From: Atrichornis clamosus
Lineage: Eukaryota > Chordata > Aves > Passeriformes > Menuridae
Assembly: GCA_013400975.1 (NCBI GenBank)
Contig: WBMZ01009442.1
Span: 62,001 to 126,000 of the forward strand
Reading direction: 5' to 3'
DNA: 64,000 nt
The translations under genes were made by a program, and so were the position numbers. Shown here piece after piece: positions 51,060 to 64,000 of this stretch (position 1 is the first letter of the stretch; every line of letters starts with the position of its first letter). Below the pieces are notes generated by a model that was not told the origin of the DNA, did not search any database, and saw only the letters and a list, made by a program, of their open reading frames with translations.

Positions 51060-52620
51060 CAATTTTTAGCACAGCAAAGGAAGGCATAATAAGACCCAAA
51101 GATTATACTTTAAATGGTGAATAGAGTTTTCCAGCCATCTAATATTTTGATAAATAGAAATCAGGCTTCTCATACTCTCCATTTCCAGCTGCTGAGTTCT
51201 CAGCTTACAAGAAGTTTTTACACTTTTTCTGTAGTACATTTCTGAAACACTTTGCAGTTCTTACAGCTGAATCTCATGTCTAATTCCCCTCAAGGCAATG
51301 CAGTAATTTTCATTGGCTATCCTGGTTATCTAAGTTTCCCAATACTGTACTATCAGGAAACTTCATTCCCACTTTTCTTTTATGACTATCAGAGAAAAGA
51401 GTTCTCTTAATATTTCTTAAGGATCAGTCCTAACCACGTACTCACCCCACAGCCTTTTCAATACTGTCCTAAATTACCTACCATGGTCATCTCACAGTTG
51501 TGCTCTTAAATTTCACTTTCTCCAAGCAAATAAGCAGTTTTCTTTTCAGCAGCATAATGAATGTATTGTAAAAGGACAGATAGAATATGCCCCCTTCATT
51601 TCCTTTCTCTAGAAAAGGAAGTAATTCTATTTAAAAGAAAGGAAAAAAAAAAAAAGAAAAAGAACAGATCAAGTTAGTTTGGTATATCCTGCTTCGGTAA
51701 ACTAATATTCCGCTTTGCTTTTATCTGTAGCTTTAATGGTCTTTCCCTTCAAAACTTGTTTTAAAACTATGTGGGTTACTGAGCCAGACTCACAAATCTG
51801 CAGTTGCACACTGCAGATTCCTCTTCTTACACACAGGCAAAGCACTTGTCTTAGGATCTAGTGTTACCACTGATTCAGTAAGCTTGATTTAAAATAGTTA
51901 CTACTATATCTGTATTTTGGTGCAAATTCTCTAAGACGACAGCCACTGCTGGTTTTGTTACCCTTTTATTAAAATCACCTCTAATTTTGTTTTACTTCTG
52001 TTATAGTTATTTCCATTATTTCAGTCCCATTTTTACTTAATTTTTCTCCTGTAGCCAGTAATAGTCAACTTACTGAAAAGTAGAGCACATTACTCTTTCA
52101 TTTTGTGTCAATAGCTATGGTTTCTTTAACCTCTTTGCCATTCAGCTAATTATTTTAGGTCTTTAACTTCTTTCTTCATCCTTAGGTATCTCTATCCTTC
52201 TGTTTAGTGCATGAACACAGGGAAGAATTGCTGTAATCATCTCTCTAACCTACAGTTTGTCAGCTGTTTCTCTGTGGTCATCTATGCCCGTCTGGTGGTT
52301 AAATGCAAGGCAGCTGATTACTTTCAGTGAGCCTTGAGCTAATTTTTTTTTATGATTGAGGTGTGTTTCTAGATAATTTCTGTGCTTCAGCTGACATGTG
52401 GTCACTTGTAGAGCTGTTGCTTTTCACCAAAGGCATGTTCTGTACCCACAGTTTACCAAACTCTGTCCTTTTGGAATCCTAAATCCACTTACAGGTCTAA
52501 ATCTCTGCATCCTTCTAAATGAATTTCCAATTGCCCAGTCTAAAGTCATTTTTTATACTATATTATTATATTCTTTAAATGCAAACTGCTCCAACTACTT
52601 ATAAGTTAATATTAAGTCTT
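51060..52620 (-). mobile_element. Ancient CR1 relic adjoining the younger copy
   Basis: The plus strand contains degraded antisense CR1 blocks in the expected order. One is at 51330-51435 (AGTTTCCCAATACTGTACTATC, AGGAAACTTCATT, and later TTCTTAAGGATCAGTCCTAACC). The other is at 52462-52530 (GTCCTTTTGGAATCCTAAATC, ACTTACAGGTCTAAAT, GCATCCTTCTAAATGAATTTCC). These correspond to the reverse-transcriptase and more 5' regions of a CR1 like those in turtles and birds. The sequence between them is only loosely alignable. No frame survives. It lies in the same orientation as the younger CR1. Confidence 0.5.
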
Positions 52621-55600
52621 TCTAGTGTTCTCCAGTTTTGTCAGAAATTGTTGATGAAGAAATGTGTGTGCAGTAACAGCACAGAGATGTAACTGTCTCA
52701 GAATGGTGTTTCCTAAAATACAACTGTAAAATGCAAGTCGGTCATAATGACATATTCTCACAGAAATGTTTTTCTCTAGCATAAGCAATGAACCAGATTA
52801 TTTGAGTAAGCAATTATATTTTTCTGCAAGTAAGAGTGGGAAAAAGCATGATTCCTTGAACTTTTATCTAAAATTGGAAATGTGAAAAAACCGTCCAAAA
52901 CTATTGGGGAAACAGTTGACTTACATTCAGTTTTCTGAACGTTTTGACCCCAGCCGTGATCGGTAGGTATCATATTGCACTGAATAAAGAACACAACCCA
53001 TAATCTAGTCTAGAAATTGCCTCCTTTTAGTAATTACTTCCTTTTGTGAGCTTGCATGCTTATGTGTGAAGTCTGTGGAGCCCAAAACACTTATGTTTTG
53101 GACTAAAATTCCCATCTCTTATGGTGATCTTCTCATGTGATCTCTCCCCACGTTTCATTTAAGCGAAGTGATTCTAGGACAAAAGCCAACCAAACTTTCT
53201 ACACTTTCTGACTGCAGGTGAGACACATCTTTTAGGCTGCAATTTTTAAGCATACCATAAGATACTAACCCCTGCCTATTTCCAGAATTAAAATGACTTC
53301 TAAAAAAATTAACTATAAAATTTCATTAGTTGCCTCTCAGTTATTGACTAATACTCTCCCTAGGTATGTTTTCTCATACTTTGACAAAAGTACCTTCCTT
53401 GGTGAAACCCTGGCCCTTTTTATGTCAAAGGCAAAACTCAATTTCATGACTGGATTTTACCCTCTGGGTTATATTTTCAAAATATATATTTCAACAGTAT
53501 AAAATGTCCTGTAAATCCCATGCCAACACCATCAGCACCACACATAGTAGGACATTTTTGCATTGGCATGAATAATCCTGGCACCTCCCTTCCTGTGGTT
53601 TTGCTTTTTCTGTACATAGGCATTTAGTTTTAAATTTTGGGAGAAAATGTTATTTATAGTTTTACCTACATAACATCTACATCACTGCTAGTGCAATATA
53701 AACAGCACTGGTAATAACTAACAATAAAATTGTGCTTGTTTTGCTTTTCACATTGCCTTCATGTTAGCCCTAACCACTGCTGTATTGATTTTACATTTCT
53801 TAAGTGTTTTTCAATTTTAAAGTCCTCAGCAGTGCAGGCCTTTATTATAGCAGAGTGGTTCTTGACCCTCATCATAATAGGTATGTTCTCAATACCAGCA
53901 GCCTCTCCGGCACTCTCACCAGAGTAGAGTGCTCATGACACATTTACCATAGCATGGGGAGTAATACACATTTAGAATTTAGTTTTCTCCACTATATTTC
54001 ACATCACTCTAAAACCCACCAGAAATAAGTAGAGTACTTTTTAATGGACACTGTATTGTTTCTATAATGTACATTTTTCTTGAGAACAGTTTCTTTACCC
54101 TGTTAGGCTGAAGGGTTCCTTTTGATCAGAATTCACTCTTGATTTGACTGACTGGAGATCCCTACTTATCAAAAATTCTCATTGGCTTGGCTCATCACAA
54201 TATTAGGGAACACAAACCTTCAACACATTAAAGAAGCAGTAACCAAGGAATAACAAAATGTAATTCATAGAGGAAAAAATAGAGGTTTTAACATAAGGAT
54301 CGCATAAAGATAGCCCCAGAGTATCAGGGATGATGCACCAGTGCTCTTTCTCCAGTCTTTTTTTTACAGAATCCCTCTACTTAGCAACAGCAATACACAT
54401 TTTATGAAAACAAAAAAAGTTTTCATTCTATCAGAATGATTTCTTTTCATAAATATAAGTTGAATAACAGGTAACTATGCTTCTTTAAGAAAAAACAGCA
54501 TTCGAAAATTATTCTAAAATAACCTGTGGCAACAGACCTTCATAAATATAGACATGAACCACAGGCACAAGAGCTTTTGGCATAGATAGAGCATAGTTAC
54601 AGGAACAGCACCAAAAGGATTACTTGGCTTTTGAGAAAACTTTTCCCTTGCAAGCATAAATAATGCTCACCAGACTTGAATAATGGAAATTTTTATTTAA
54701 TATACAATCCATGGTTCTTATGTATAAAAATGTTATCTTTTTTTACAGATCACCTTGTGTGAGTATGAATATATGGAAAAGTATAGATGGAAAATGTAAA
54801 AACTGAAACTGAAGATCAAAATTACCCAACTTTTATAACAAACAAACAAACAAAAATTATACGTGGGATTAAAACAGATGTCTTACATGTGGAGGCTGCT
54901 CATATTTTCCCACTCCCTATAGTGTTTCTGTATGCAGTTATCCTGCATGATATACCATTCTAAAATGCCAGAGAACTGTCATACACTACACTGTTTTCAT
55001 TAGGTGAACAACCTGTGCCAGAGCTCCTTGATCAAACACCATTCGACAGTCACACAAAATTCTATTAAACAGAACAGAAAAAACTTTGCTATCAACACTC
55101 ACACTTACTGTAAATATTATCTTCTTACTCAACTGACCTGCTTCCTCTCTGATTATTAGGTTTGTATCTACTGACTTTATTGACATAAAAACCTTTGCTT
55201 AACTTTATTTCTATAAGACCCACAAGCCATTACTAAAAAGTGCTTATTAATAAATTTACTCATATTTGTGCAAAACTAAAGAGTTGCTGCTTCATTCTCA
55301 CCAGACTTATGCTTTTCAAACCTTCTAAGAAAATAGAATTAAATGCATATCACCAAGAGACTAACTTACCCACATTTTTATAACTGGTGAGAAAACATAG
55401 TCAGGAAAGGTCTCATTTTCATTGCTTGCTCTCACAATTTGCAGCTCTGGCAGTTCACACAACACTTTTTTTCTACTTTATAAACTGAGCTCTTTTATTT
55501 TTTGATTGTTGATACTTAGCAAACATGGAACATAGGGATATCAGTTTTATTCACTTTTCAGATTCAAAGCTCTAACTGTTCTTGAAAATCCATTCCCAAT

Positions 55601-56420
55601 TCTATGGTTCATGAAGCACAAACTGCCCCACCATGTGAGCTGTGCTTCATGCACACCTGACCTACTCCAGTTTCCTGGACTATCTTCACAGCTCAAAGAG
55701 AATTACAGAAGATAAGTTCTGATGCAGTCGAGTGGCTACAGGGTACTGAAAGCTGCATTAAATAAATGAACTATTGTTAGTTATCACTTTGACTCTCTGC
55801 CAACCAGCAAAATGAATCACTCTGAAAAATTAAACAAAAAGAGGTTTAATTTGACATGACTGTTGTTTGACTTTCCGCTTTTTTGTTTTAGTAGGGACCC
55901 AAGGCTGATGCCATGCCATGCCAGCCAGAGAATAAGCACCACATATCTGTCCATTACCAACCCATAACTAATGCATTAAACCCTCTTATTTTTCACTTGT
56001 GTTGTTTGCTATTAGAAATCTGTAGTGCAGACCCATAAGTCTACAATAAAGCCCCTGGGTATTTTACAAGTAAAACTTCTCTATCCTCTTAAAAACTTTA
56101 GTTGGTTTTCTTTGCTCTTTATGTAGTAAACAAGCCTAGAGGGATACTGAATACAGATAACTAAACAATTTCAGGTCTTTTAGCAGTTTATATGTGCCCT
56201 TCAATTCCTTAGAAAAGGCAAAGGGCAGGGGAGTCAGGGTTGCTGCAATAAAATGTTTTATACAGTGAATTTGGCTTGGTTGCAAAAATTGTTAATGTTG
56301 GAGTAAACCACCCGTTTGGCAAATAAAGTTAGCATGAGGCCTGTTGCCTGGCCATTTACAGTTTTGTGTTTCTTCTCTTCAATAGGTCTCTTTTCCTTAT
56401 TGCTACTTACAATAAACACT
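52621..56420. other. No gene recognised
   Basis: AT-rich, with a short AAAC repeat at about 54838-54855. No transposon end, RNA gene or protein motif was recognised. Confidence 0.55.
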
Positions 56421-56422
56421 CT

Positions 56423-56510
56423 GGGCCAAATTTTCCACCCTGCTATAGCATGTGACCACATTGGCACTAATTCGGTAACACTGGTGTAACCAAGGCAGAA
56501 GAATTTGCTC
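56423..56510. mobile_element. Palindromic MITE-like relic
   Basis: The left end GGGCCAAATTTTCCACCCTG and the right end CCAAGGCAGAAGAATTTGCTC are imperfect reverse complements. The right half contains ACACTGGTGTAACC, a word typical of an old palindromic, MITE-like repeat of birds, crocodilians and turtles. The copy is about 88 bp and decayed. Which named family it belongs to is not certain. Confidence 0.55.
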
Positions 56511-57885
56511 TTCATGTTAATAGTCTGCCTTTCATCTAAGGATATCAAAGAACAGTCCTGACCAAAATCAAGTTCCAAGATCTAAACACTCCAAAGCTTT
56601 GGGAGAGTACAGAGCCAGCCTTTGCAGCCAGCTCCATTTCTGATCCATGTTTAAGGTACTTCTGCCTTGATGTGAGAGATGCATTTAGTTACAACACTCC
56701 CTACACAGAATGGGAACCTGAAGGGAACACTGAGAATTATTAAAACCTGTGGCTTGTTTCAAAATCAACTTCATGTTTAGAGAAATAACTGTGGTTCTAG
56801 AGGGCATAAGCCCAAAACTGTTATGAATATTTTATTTTCTGCTTAGTGCAAACCCAATGGCATGAATAGTTTTGCCTGAAAGAAAAAAAAGGGCTATCTA
56901 AGGAATTTGAAAACTTAGTTCAGGTTGCCTGCAGAAACAATTAAACAAAATAAACTGTTACTGTGAAACACATTATTCCATGCCTTGTAATCAAAAGAGC
57001 AGAAAACCTTTTCAGTTCCTAAAGTCAATCAATCAATTCAGTCAATGCAATATATTTCCTGCAGTATTCAGAAACTAAAAAGTAAAAAATATAAAAGTTT
57101 TGTCACTGCAGTAGATAAATAATTCATTATTTTAAAAGAATCTGAGGTAGGGGTCATTTGTATTGAGTTGGCTTCCACAAGAGTTTCTTTAAAGCAGGCC
57201 CTGGCCTGCTTATGGACCCTGGCTTTGCCAGATGCAGAACTCACCTGGGCAGGTGGCTGGGCTGCTCTGAAGACAACACCGCCTGTTTCAGCTTGTGGGG
57301 ATGGAAGTAACAGGCACAGCTTTCTCCCTCCCTGCAGAGGAAGCCAGGGAAGGTCAGTGAAGTTCCTATGACCTTGTTCATGAGTAGACACTAAACCCAC
57401 AGTTTTTTCAAGCTACTATTGATAATATTTATTTTTAAAAATCCCCAAAACCAAAAAAAAATTGTAAAAATGAACATAGGCTATGGAATGACTTGGTAGA
57501 AGTAAATCTTGAACAGAATTAATGGCCTTTAATTTTTCTCATTGATTTCTAAAAACAATGGAGCTGGGTGGGTGGAGAGAAAGAATAATTACTAGAAAAT
57601 ACACAGCTAAGAAATACCCCAGCCAGCCTTGGCATGGCACAACACCCCCTCTCTACACAGAATTCAGCTGTGGGGCAGATGAGAGCAAGGCAGCATTTCT
57701 AAAAGCTGTAACTCTGCTTATGTTGTCCTAAAGTATGACCAGAATGCTAATGGGGCAGAGCCAGGCTCTGCTTCATGGACCTCCCACCAAGTTTATGTTT
57801 CACGCACTGCACAGAAAGACAAGTTTTGCATGTCAGACTAAAATTAACTCATCCTTTTCCTCCCCCTAAATGAAGAAAATAGGCA
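56511..57885. other. No gene recognised
   Basis: Mixed composition, slightly GC-richer at 57180-57360. Two opposite frames overlap there (57068-57400 minus, 57168-57371 plus) without recognisable motifs. A microexon-like acceptor and donor pair near 57340 is too weak to call. Confidence 0.5.
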
Positions 57886-58182
57886 CTACACATGATGCTT
57901 CTGTGAGCCTGGGAATCGGATTCCCTCAGCTGCTCTCAACGCCACTGGCCAGACTGTGAGCAGCAGCACAGCTATCGACAGCAGCTTCTCTGCCATCAGT
58001 GTTGCAAGCTGTGCAGTTCTTCCAGCAAAAGGATTTCCAGTCACAAGCTTTCTATCTGCGTAGATCACCCCTGTGAGCTGCTGAAAAGCCGTGTCAGAGA
58101 TGACATCTCTGGCACATGGTTTCATGGATGTACAACAGATAAGTCCTCTTGACAAAGAACTTAATTCACCATAGAGAGATTT
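57886..58182 (-). pseudogene. Open segment with faint DJ-1/PfpI-like C-terminal pattern
   Basis: The minus strand is open for 99 codons between a TAA at 58183-58185 and a TAG at 57886-57888. It has no ATG before about codon 20, so it looks like an exon or a gene fragment, not a whole gene. The middle reads RDVISDTAFQQLTGVIYADR, then KLVTGNPFAG and a helix-like LATLMAEKLL. A hydrophobic-basic 'D.xLVTG' strand followed by a helix is the pattern near the C-terminus of DJ-1/PfpI-superfamily proteins. The match is short and from memory. Five CpGs lie inside, more than in the flanks. Codons after AEKLL turn into a hydrophobic run and show no family resemblance. It could be an exon, a processed pseudogene or chance. 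Confidence 0.22.
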
Positions 58183-58185
58183 TTA

Positions 58186-61100
58186 ATTTTCGGTTAGAAA
58201 TGAATGGATTTAAAACTGTGTATCAGACACACTCCTCTCTCAGAATGAGTGACTAAAAAAAAGCCACCTATCTTTATGCAGTCTTTTCTTGCCTCAAATA
58301 TGTCTTCCTTTACTACTTATATTTTGCAGGCTGAAATTTTTCATTGAATAATTGCCAAGAGGAAACATCTACCTCTTTATTTTCTGTGTTTTATAAAATT
58401 AATCTGAGCTGTAAACTCTTAAACCCAGATCAGCTACTTTCATAATTTTAGCGTTTAGAATTTGAGAGCAACCTAAAAGGTCAATAATAGCTGTCTAATG
58501 CTTTATTGCTCTTGACAGACTAACTGCAGGTTCTCTGTTCTGAAAGGAGGGAGAGATTTATAAGAAGTTTTAAAAGCAAGAATATTTTTTTCAAGTTAAT
58601 GAATGTAACACATTTTCCATTTTAATATGTATGCATATAATTTTGAATAGTAGTAATGTAATTTTTACTTTAAGTTTTCCCTGGGAAAATGCAGAACTAT
58701 TATATTCACCTTTTAGAACATTTCTTCTAACAAAAGAAATATGTATACACAGCTTCTAGGTCAACATTCTTCAAAAGAAGGTCCCTGTGTATTTTTGTAA
58801 CAACTGCCCCTTATTTCCATTGCATTCTCACTACAAATCTCAGATTAGCAAATGCTAAAAAGTAAGGATTTTGTGGTGTTTGAGATTAGATTAATTAGCC
58901 CTGAAAAATCTAATTTATATGAGCAGAAACACCTATTATACACTCTTCTAACTTATATCTTCCTTCACAAAAGCAATAATGAGACCTGAACAAAATTATG
59001 CTGGAGAAACCAAAAACCCCAAGCCCCTTTGTTTGGAGTAGCTCAGCCCTAAGGGTAGGGAAAGGAGAGAAAGAATTACATCTTAGATCTGTGCAGACCA
59101 CCATGAACCTATCAGGTTTTTTTTTACTCAAAAATGAAAAAGGGACAACACATACCATAGTACAGGGCCTGAGGAAGACTAAAGAGTATCATCTTTTCCT
59201 CAGGGGCTGCATGCAAAAGCACACTTGAACACAGGCACTAGTGTTCTCTAAAGCCTTTGTGCCATATCCAGGAAGGTTGCAGATACTTAAAGCAGGTCTG
59301 AAGTTGGAACTAAGACCCTTAGATAAAAATTGGAATCCAAGTAAGACTTAACAGTTGCCTAATCTTGAAGTTGCTTAAATTTAGCCAGTATATATACAGC
59401 TGTTTGATTCAGTGCTTTTTCTGATATTGCCTGCCTAGTTATGGTCAGGATCCAGAAAATACATGTTCCACTAGCTTAAAATCTCTGAGTAACTAAATGC
59501 AACAGACATTTAGAGAGATATTTAACACATATGCATGGAACTGGACTTTCTAGAGGCAGCAGTTGTGAGCCATCAAGTTTATTAATTTTAATAACCAGAG
59601 GAGGTTGCACTGCTTTTTAAAGATCTTACACCATTTACCCATGAAGTAAGAAATTCAAATTCAACAACTTAAGGACAGATTTTGAGAGTGCTCAGATTGT
59701 GCCCCTGGAGCTGTTGGCTAATATGGAGGCTATCATGCATGCAAGGGTCAGTTGCAATACAGAAATTTACACCACAGAGTATGTTTCTGAATGGTAGCAG
59801 AATATAGACCACTTGTCAACCAGATGGAGTATTCTGGGTTCTGGTGTTTTCTTCTGAGGCTGCAATAAGGACAAAAATCCAGAATCATCACTGTGATATG
59901 TGTGTCCTAAATAGGAAGTATACAAACAGATTTCTGGCTTTTTTGGATCAGTGGATCTTGAATGCTCTTCTGGATGGTGTCACAACTTCAACAGTATGGG
60001 CAGGGTGTATTTTAAAGGCATTTTGTGGGAAGTAAGAAATAGTCATTTCCTGCCCTAGGTTACATGGGACTCCTGAATCCCAGCAAGTGTCCCTGCCACA
60101 TCAACAACCCAAAGTGGAACTAGGTGCAGCTCTACACTATCACCTCTATGTCACCCTGGGAGAACGAAACTCATGTGCACAACCTGAACTCAAAGCCTCA
60201 GTGTGTTATGGCCAAGTTCCCAATGAGATCAGAAAGAGACCAAGACTGTAACATTCATTTCAGAGTCCACTTGCCTGCATCCAGATTTGCCCATCAAGGC
60301 AATGGCAGTGATCCCAACTCTTGCAAGTCCTCAGATTGTTAGTTCATAAGTCAATTAAGAGAAGCAGATGGCTGTCACACTACCAATAAATGTATAAGCA
60401 AAGTAAGACACTGAAATTTGAGGGTTTCCCGTGAAAAAGGTTCTAGACAGGGATCCAAGGTTAGAAATATACACCCTTTGAAGCTGTAAGTCAGGTTTGC
60501 TCCTTTAGCAGAGAATCAAGATTCCTAGCATTTCTTTCTGGCCCTCTGTAGAAAGTCCCCTGTACAGGTCTCTTGCAGAGGTCTTTTTGGTTTATCGTCT
60601 CTTCCCATGCTTAGCACAGCTTACACTAGAACTTAGCACAGGATGTGGGACACAGTCTAGAATGCCTAATTTTAAAATGCCTGATTTTTCAACAACCTTT
60701 ACAAGGGCTAGCCCTGAGTCTCTGAACTGAACCAATTGTTAACTCTTATGAAAGTATAAGTGTGTTCAAAGACACTCTTCAAATAACAGTTTGTGAATAA
60801 ATTCTATGCTCTTCTGTTTTAGGCTCAGCTAGGTAGTGTCTACAATATTCTGTGAGACTTCCTGTATAAAAAGCTCTGAAAACCTGGCTATTTCAGGTCA
60901 GTAAGTCAGGAACCTATCTAATACTCAAGCTAAAGGAAACATCCTCCCAGAGTGCTTAACTGAAATCTATTTAAAATTTTAAATTAAACCTATGCAACTT
61001 GTTTCTGCAAGCTCAGGGCATGCTGCCCTGCATTTATACTGCATATACAGTCTACTCCAAAGGGAGCACAGGGAGTAAGATCCCGGGTTTGAGAACAGGC

Positions 61101-64000
61101 CATTCCATATTATCCTGAATTAACTTGCAAAAAGACCAGCCAGTGTTGGTTCATGCCATTCTGGCTATGGGTTCAGTACATGCTGTTCCCTCTATTACCC
61201 TCATTGCTCTACATTCTTAATCCACTTGAGCACTGTGCGTGTTCACTTTTGGTGCAACGTTCATATTTCACCTATAATGCAAAATTCCTCATGCCACCAC
61301 TAGCAGGGCCACCAGGACATCTGGAGATATTACAGCCCTTATATATAGTTCTAGCAAAAGGCAGCTTGGTTTATTGCTCTGTCCCTAGCAAAGTCTTTAT
61401 GTTCAAAGCCAGTATGTGCCAGAAGGCAGGCACAAGTAGACTGTCTTTATTTCTCATTGCTGCTAAAAACCAAATAATAGGTTGCTACATGGGAAGGGAA
61501 CTAAGGTAGATACAGCAAAGGACATATCCTCTTCTATGTGTCACCAGTTATCTAGGCTTGCATGATCTGAAACCCGAACTTTAAGAAAGATGAATGTTTA
61601 GAAATAAAAATTCTGCTCACTTTTTAACTGAAACTGAACTCATGTTTTATGTGTGGAATTAGGAGACTTTCATAAAACCTCTTGTCTGGCCTTGGATGAT
61701 TCTGAGGTATTTTTGTTGGGTTCCAAACTCTATAAACTAGCCACTACTAACAGCTTCCTTCTGTGAAAGGCTCTGTTTCAAACTACAGCAAAACTCAAAG
61801 GCTAAGTCCAAAATAAACAGTTCCTGTAAAAGTAAATTGATAAATAGCTCCCCTGTAATCATATAATTAGTGGTACAATGTGCTAACCGCTTTTGTGAAA
61901 GCAATTTTAATGCTCACCATTCACATTGTCAAAAATATCATTGACCCAGTTGCTTAAAAACAATTGCTGAAATGAATGTTGGTCTCTACTGTGGTTATTA
62001 ATGCTGGGGCAGATCTTACTGTGTACAGACAGCGCAGACCCTTCATTGGTACACATCCATGCCATGTTTTTTTATTATTTCCCAAGAACATTTGGAGATT
62101 GAGGCAGAGTGGCAAGGACACACATCTGGCCTCCTCACTTATCCCTAGTCACTGGATAAACTTCCTACACACTGAGGATCAGTAGCTGGTAGGAAAAACT
62201 GCACAGCAATAGATTCAAAATGTTTGATATCTAAAGCTTCAGTAATACAATCATACTTCATAGAACATAGATGTCATCCCCTCCCTAAAGGGTTTCACAT
62301 CATAGGGATAGACTCTTACATTTGCAAATCAAGTGAAACCCAGGGTAACAAAAGGGACTTTGAGGAAATTTTGCACCCCTTACTGGGAAATAGAGATCAA
62401 GATGATTAGAGCTAAGTACAATTAGGTCTAAATAAATGTTGGAATTCAATCAATAGAAGCAAATACCCTTATTTTAACTTTATCCAAGATCATCATCAAG
62501 ACTGCAAAACTTCTGCAGTCTGCAAAATGTTTTATGTCTATAAAAGGTCTAGTCCTTACATGTGAAAAGAGTTTTCCACTTGCCTGCAATTAAGATGGTA
62601 ATTATAGAATAAGATTTCTCAAGATGTAGAACATTCCTGAGGAAATAGACTAACTTTGGTGGGCAACTTTCCTAACAGAGGCTAAGAAGCCATTACTGAA
62701 AATCAAAGCTCTGACTCTTGCAGTCATGAAAGGTGCCTGCAAAAAAAAGGAGCAATCGGTTCAGAATGGTCTTCCTGCAGCTCTTTCTCCTAGACGTGCA
62801 CTGAATCCACCACATGCCAGAGGTGCTCATGCCAATACTGCTCACTATTTCACTACCAATGCAAGTACGAAGTATCTTAGTAGGAATCCTTACCCCAGTG
62901 GTTCTGAAACAGTAAAAAATGGCATATAATAAGGAAAAACCAGAATATACATATGCTAGGGTGTTTGAAGTAAAAAGCTCATGAAAAAGAAATGGGTTCA
63001 ATTGATTTCACTTTGGAAGTGAGCTCATCTTTTAAAAGACTGAGAAGTACTGTTACAGGAAGATGTAAAGATTTTACAGTAACAACAGATGCCCAAATAG
63101 CAACAAAGCACTATACACAAAATTCCTGACTTGCAAGTAAACAGCTGTGCAGCCCAAGCCTATTATTCTCAACTCTCGATTTTCAACTCCTTGCCTCCTG
63201 AGCTTAAAAGAAGATTGTTTACTAATAAACTAATAAACCTACATATAAATATTATCTTCTATTCAAATGTCATTTAACCATCATTTGACCCAGATGAGTG
63301 ACTCCCAGCTTTCTTTATCAGTACACCTAGTTTCAGGATAATAAACCCAATTCTGTCTGATGATTCCCCACGAGTAATACAGCTTCCCTGTCTGGGAAAC
63401 ACTAAACTCAACTGTGAGACTCACAGAAGAATAAACAGAAAAGTCACCACCTCCAGAAATAACTGTGTAGTCAATATACCTTTCACTATGAGTTTTCAGT
63501 ATAAATACAGACACACTGAATCACATACACAGGTACACAAGTGTCCATTCAGCCAATCTATAAACTAAAGAAGATCTTTTTCATACAGCCAGGACCAAGA
63601 AAAAGGAAAAAAAAAGATAACCTTATATTGTTGCAGATATTTTTATTTTTAAATATGCAGGAAGAACTTTGATACTTCAGTAATGGGCTAGATTAACTGT
63701 ACAAATAATTGCACAAAAAATCATATCCACGGCAACAGCATCAGGGTTTGATGTTTAAATAAAACAGTATTCTGGCACTCCTATGATGCAGCTCTTATGA
63801 TGGACTTGGAAGCAGACAAACCAAATTTCAAAGGAATAGCAAGCCAAATGTATTATAGACATGGTGTTGAAGCCAGTCGTTCAGTTCTCACTAATTCAAA
63901 TGTTCTTCCATACTGACAGGGCTTGGAACCCAAGTCATAGCGAAGAATGCCATTTAGCATCAGTGACGCAAATAAGGAAAATTAAAACTGGAGCTGTAAA
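58186..64000. other. No gene recognised
   Basis: AT-rich DNA to the end of the window. The longest frame (61153-61509, plus, 118 codons) and the minus-strand frame at 62693-63001 show no recognisable domain, start context or splice signals worth calling. No transposon end was recognised. Confidence 0.55.

Noticed and set aside
57335..57366. Acceptor and donor pair enclosing a tiny GC-rich exon
   Set aside because: The implied exon is about 15 bases with a weak donor; no matching neighbours.
61153..61509. 118-codon open frame with a hydrophobic start
   Set aside because: The hydrophobic start is short and composition-driven, the rest matches no family, and no transcription signal is apparent.

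Overview
The window looks like gene-poor, AT-rich nuclear DNA from a bird. The evidence is the repeats. There are two recognisable 3' ends of CR1 LINEs of the avian type, several much older CR1/L3-like relics, and two solo LTRs of an ERVL-like family common in neoavian (especially passerine) genomes. There are also remnants of short palindromic elements known from birds, crocodilians and turtles. Codon-like structure is almost absent and CpG is rare. Nothing bacterial is present: no operons, rRNA, tRNA or CRISPR. Most open frames are short and shadow each other, as expected by chance.

Layout. 1-11.7 kb: mostly unassigned single-copy-looking sequence with a G-run cluster near 2.9 kb. 11.7-12.6 kb: an ancient CR1/L3-like relic on the minus strand. 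16.2-16.5 kb: a small CpG-richer pocket with a 52-residue frame that starts like a signal peptide. 19.5-19.9 kb: a plus-strand LINE reverse-transcriptase relic. 24.0-26.0 kb: two splice-flanked open segments that join in frame, a speculative start of an unknown gene. 27.8 kb: an old repeat holding a perfect 30-bp palindrome centred on a CRE-type octamer. 29.6-29.9 kb: a CR1 reverse-transcriptase fragment with a destroyed catalytic box. 32.2-33.4 kb: two antisense solo LTRs. 37.2-38.5 kb: a GC-rich but CpG-poor block followed by a CR1 endonuclease relic. 43.7-44.3 kb: a plus-strand CR1 3' end. 49.97-50.12 kb: a long AT microsatellite followed by a T run. 50.7-52.6 kb: a younger CR1 end abutting an older CR1. 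56.4 kb: a palindromic MITE-like relic. 57.9-58.2 kb: a minus-strand open segment with a faint DJ-1/PfpI-like C-terminal pattern.

No complete protein-coding gene is supported, and no new biological system is evident. The best leads are the 24-26 kb exon pair, the 57.9 kb open segment and the 30-bp palindrome. Six of the eight larger transposon remnants lie on the minus strand. That is weakly compatible with the window lying in or near a plus-strand gene, but the count is too small to decide. All repeat assignments rest on recognition by eye, without a library search.
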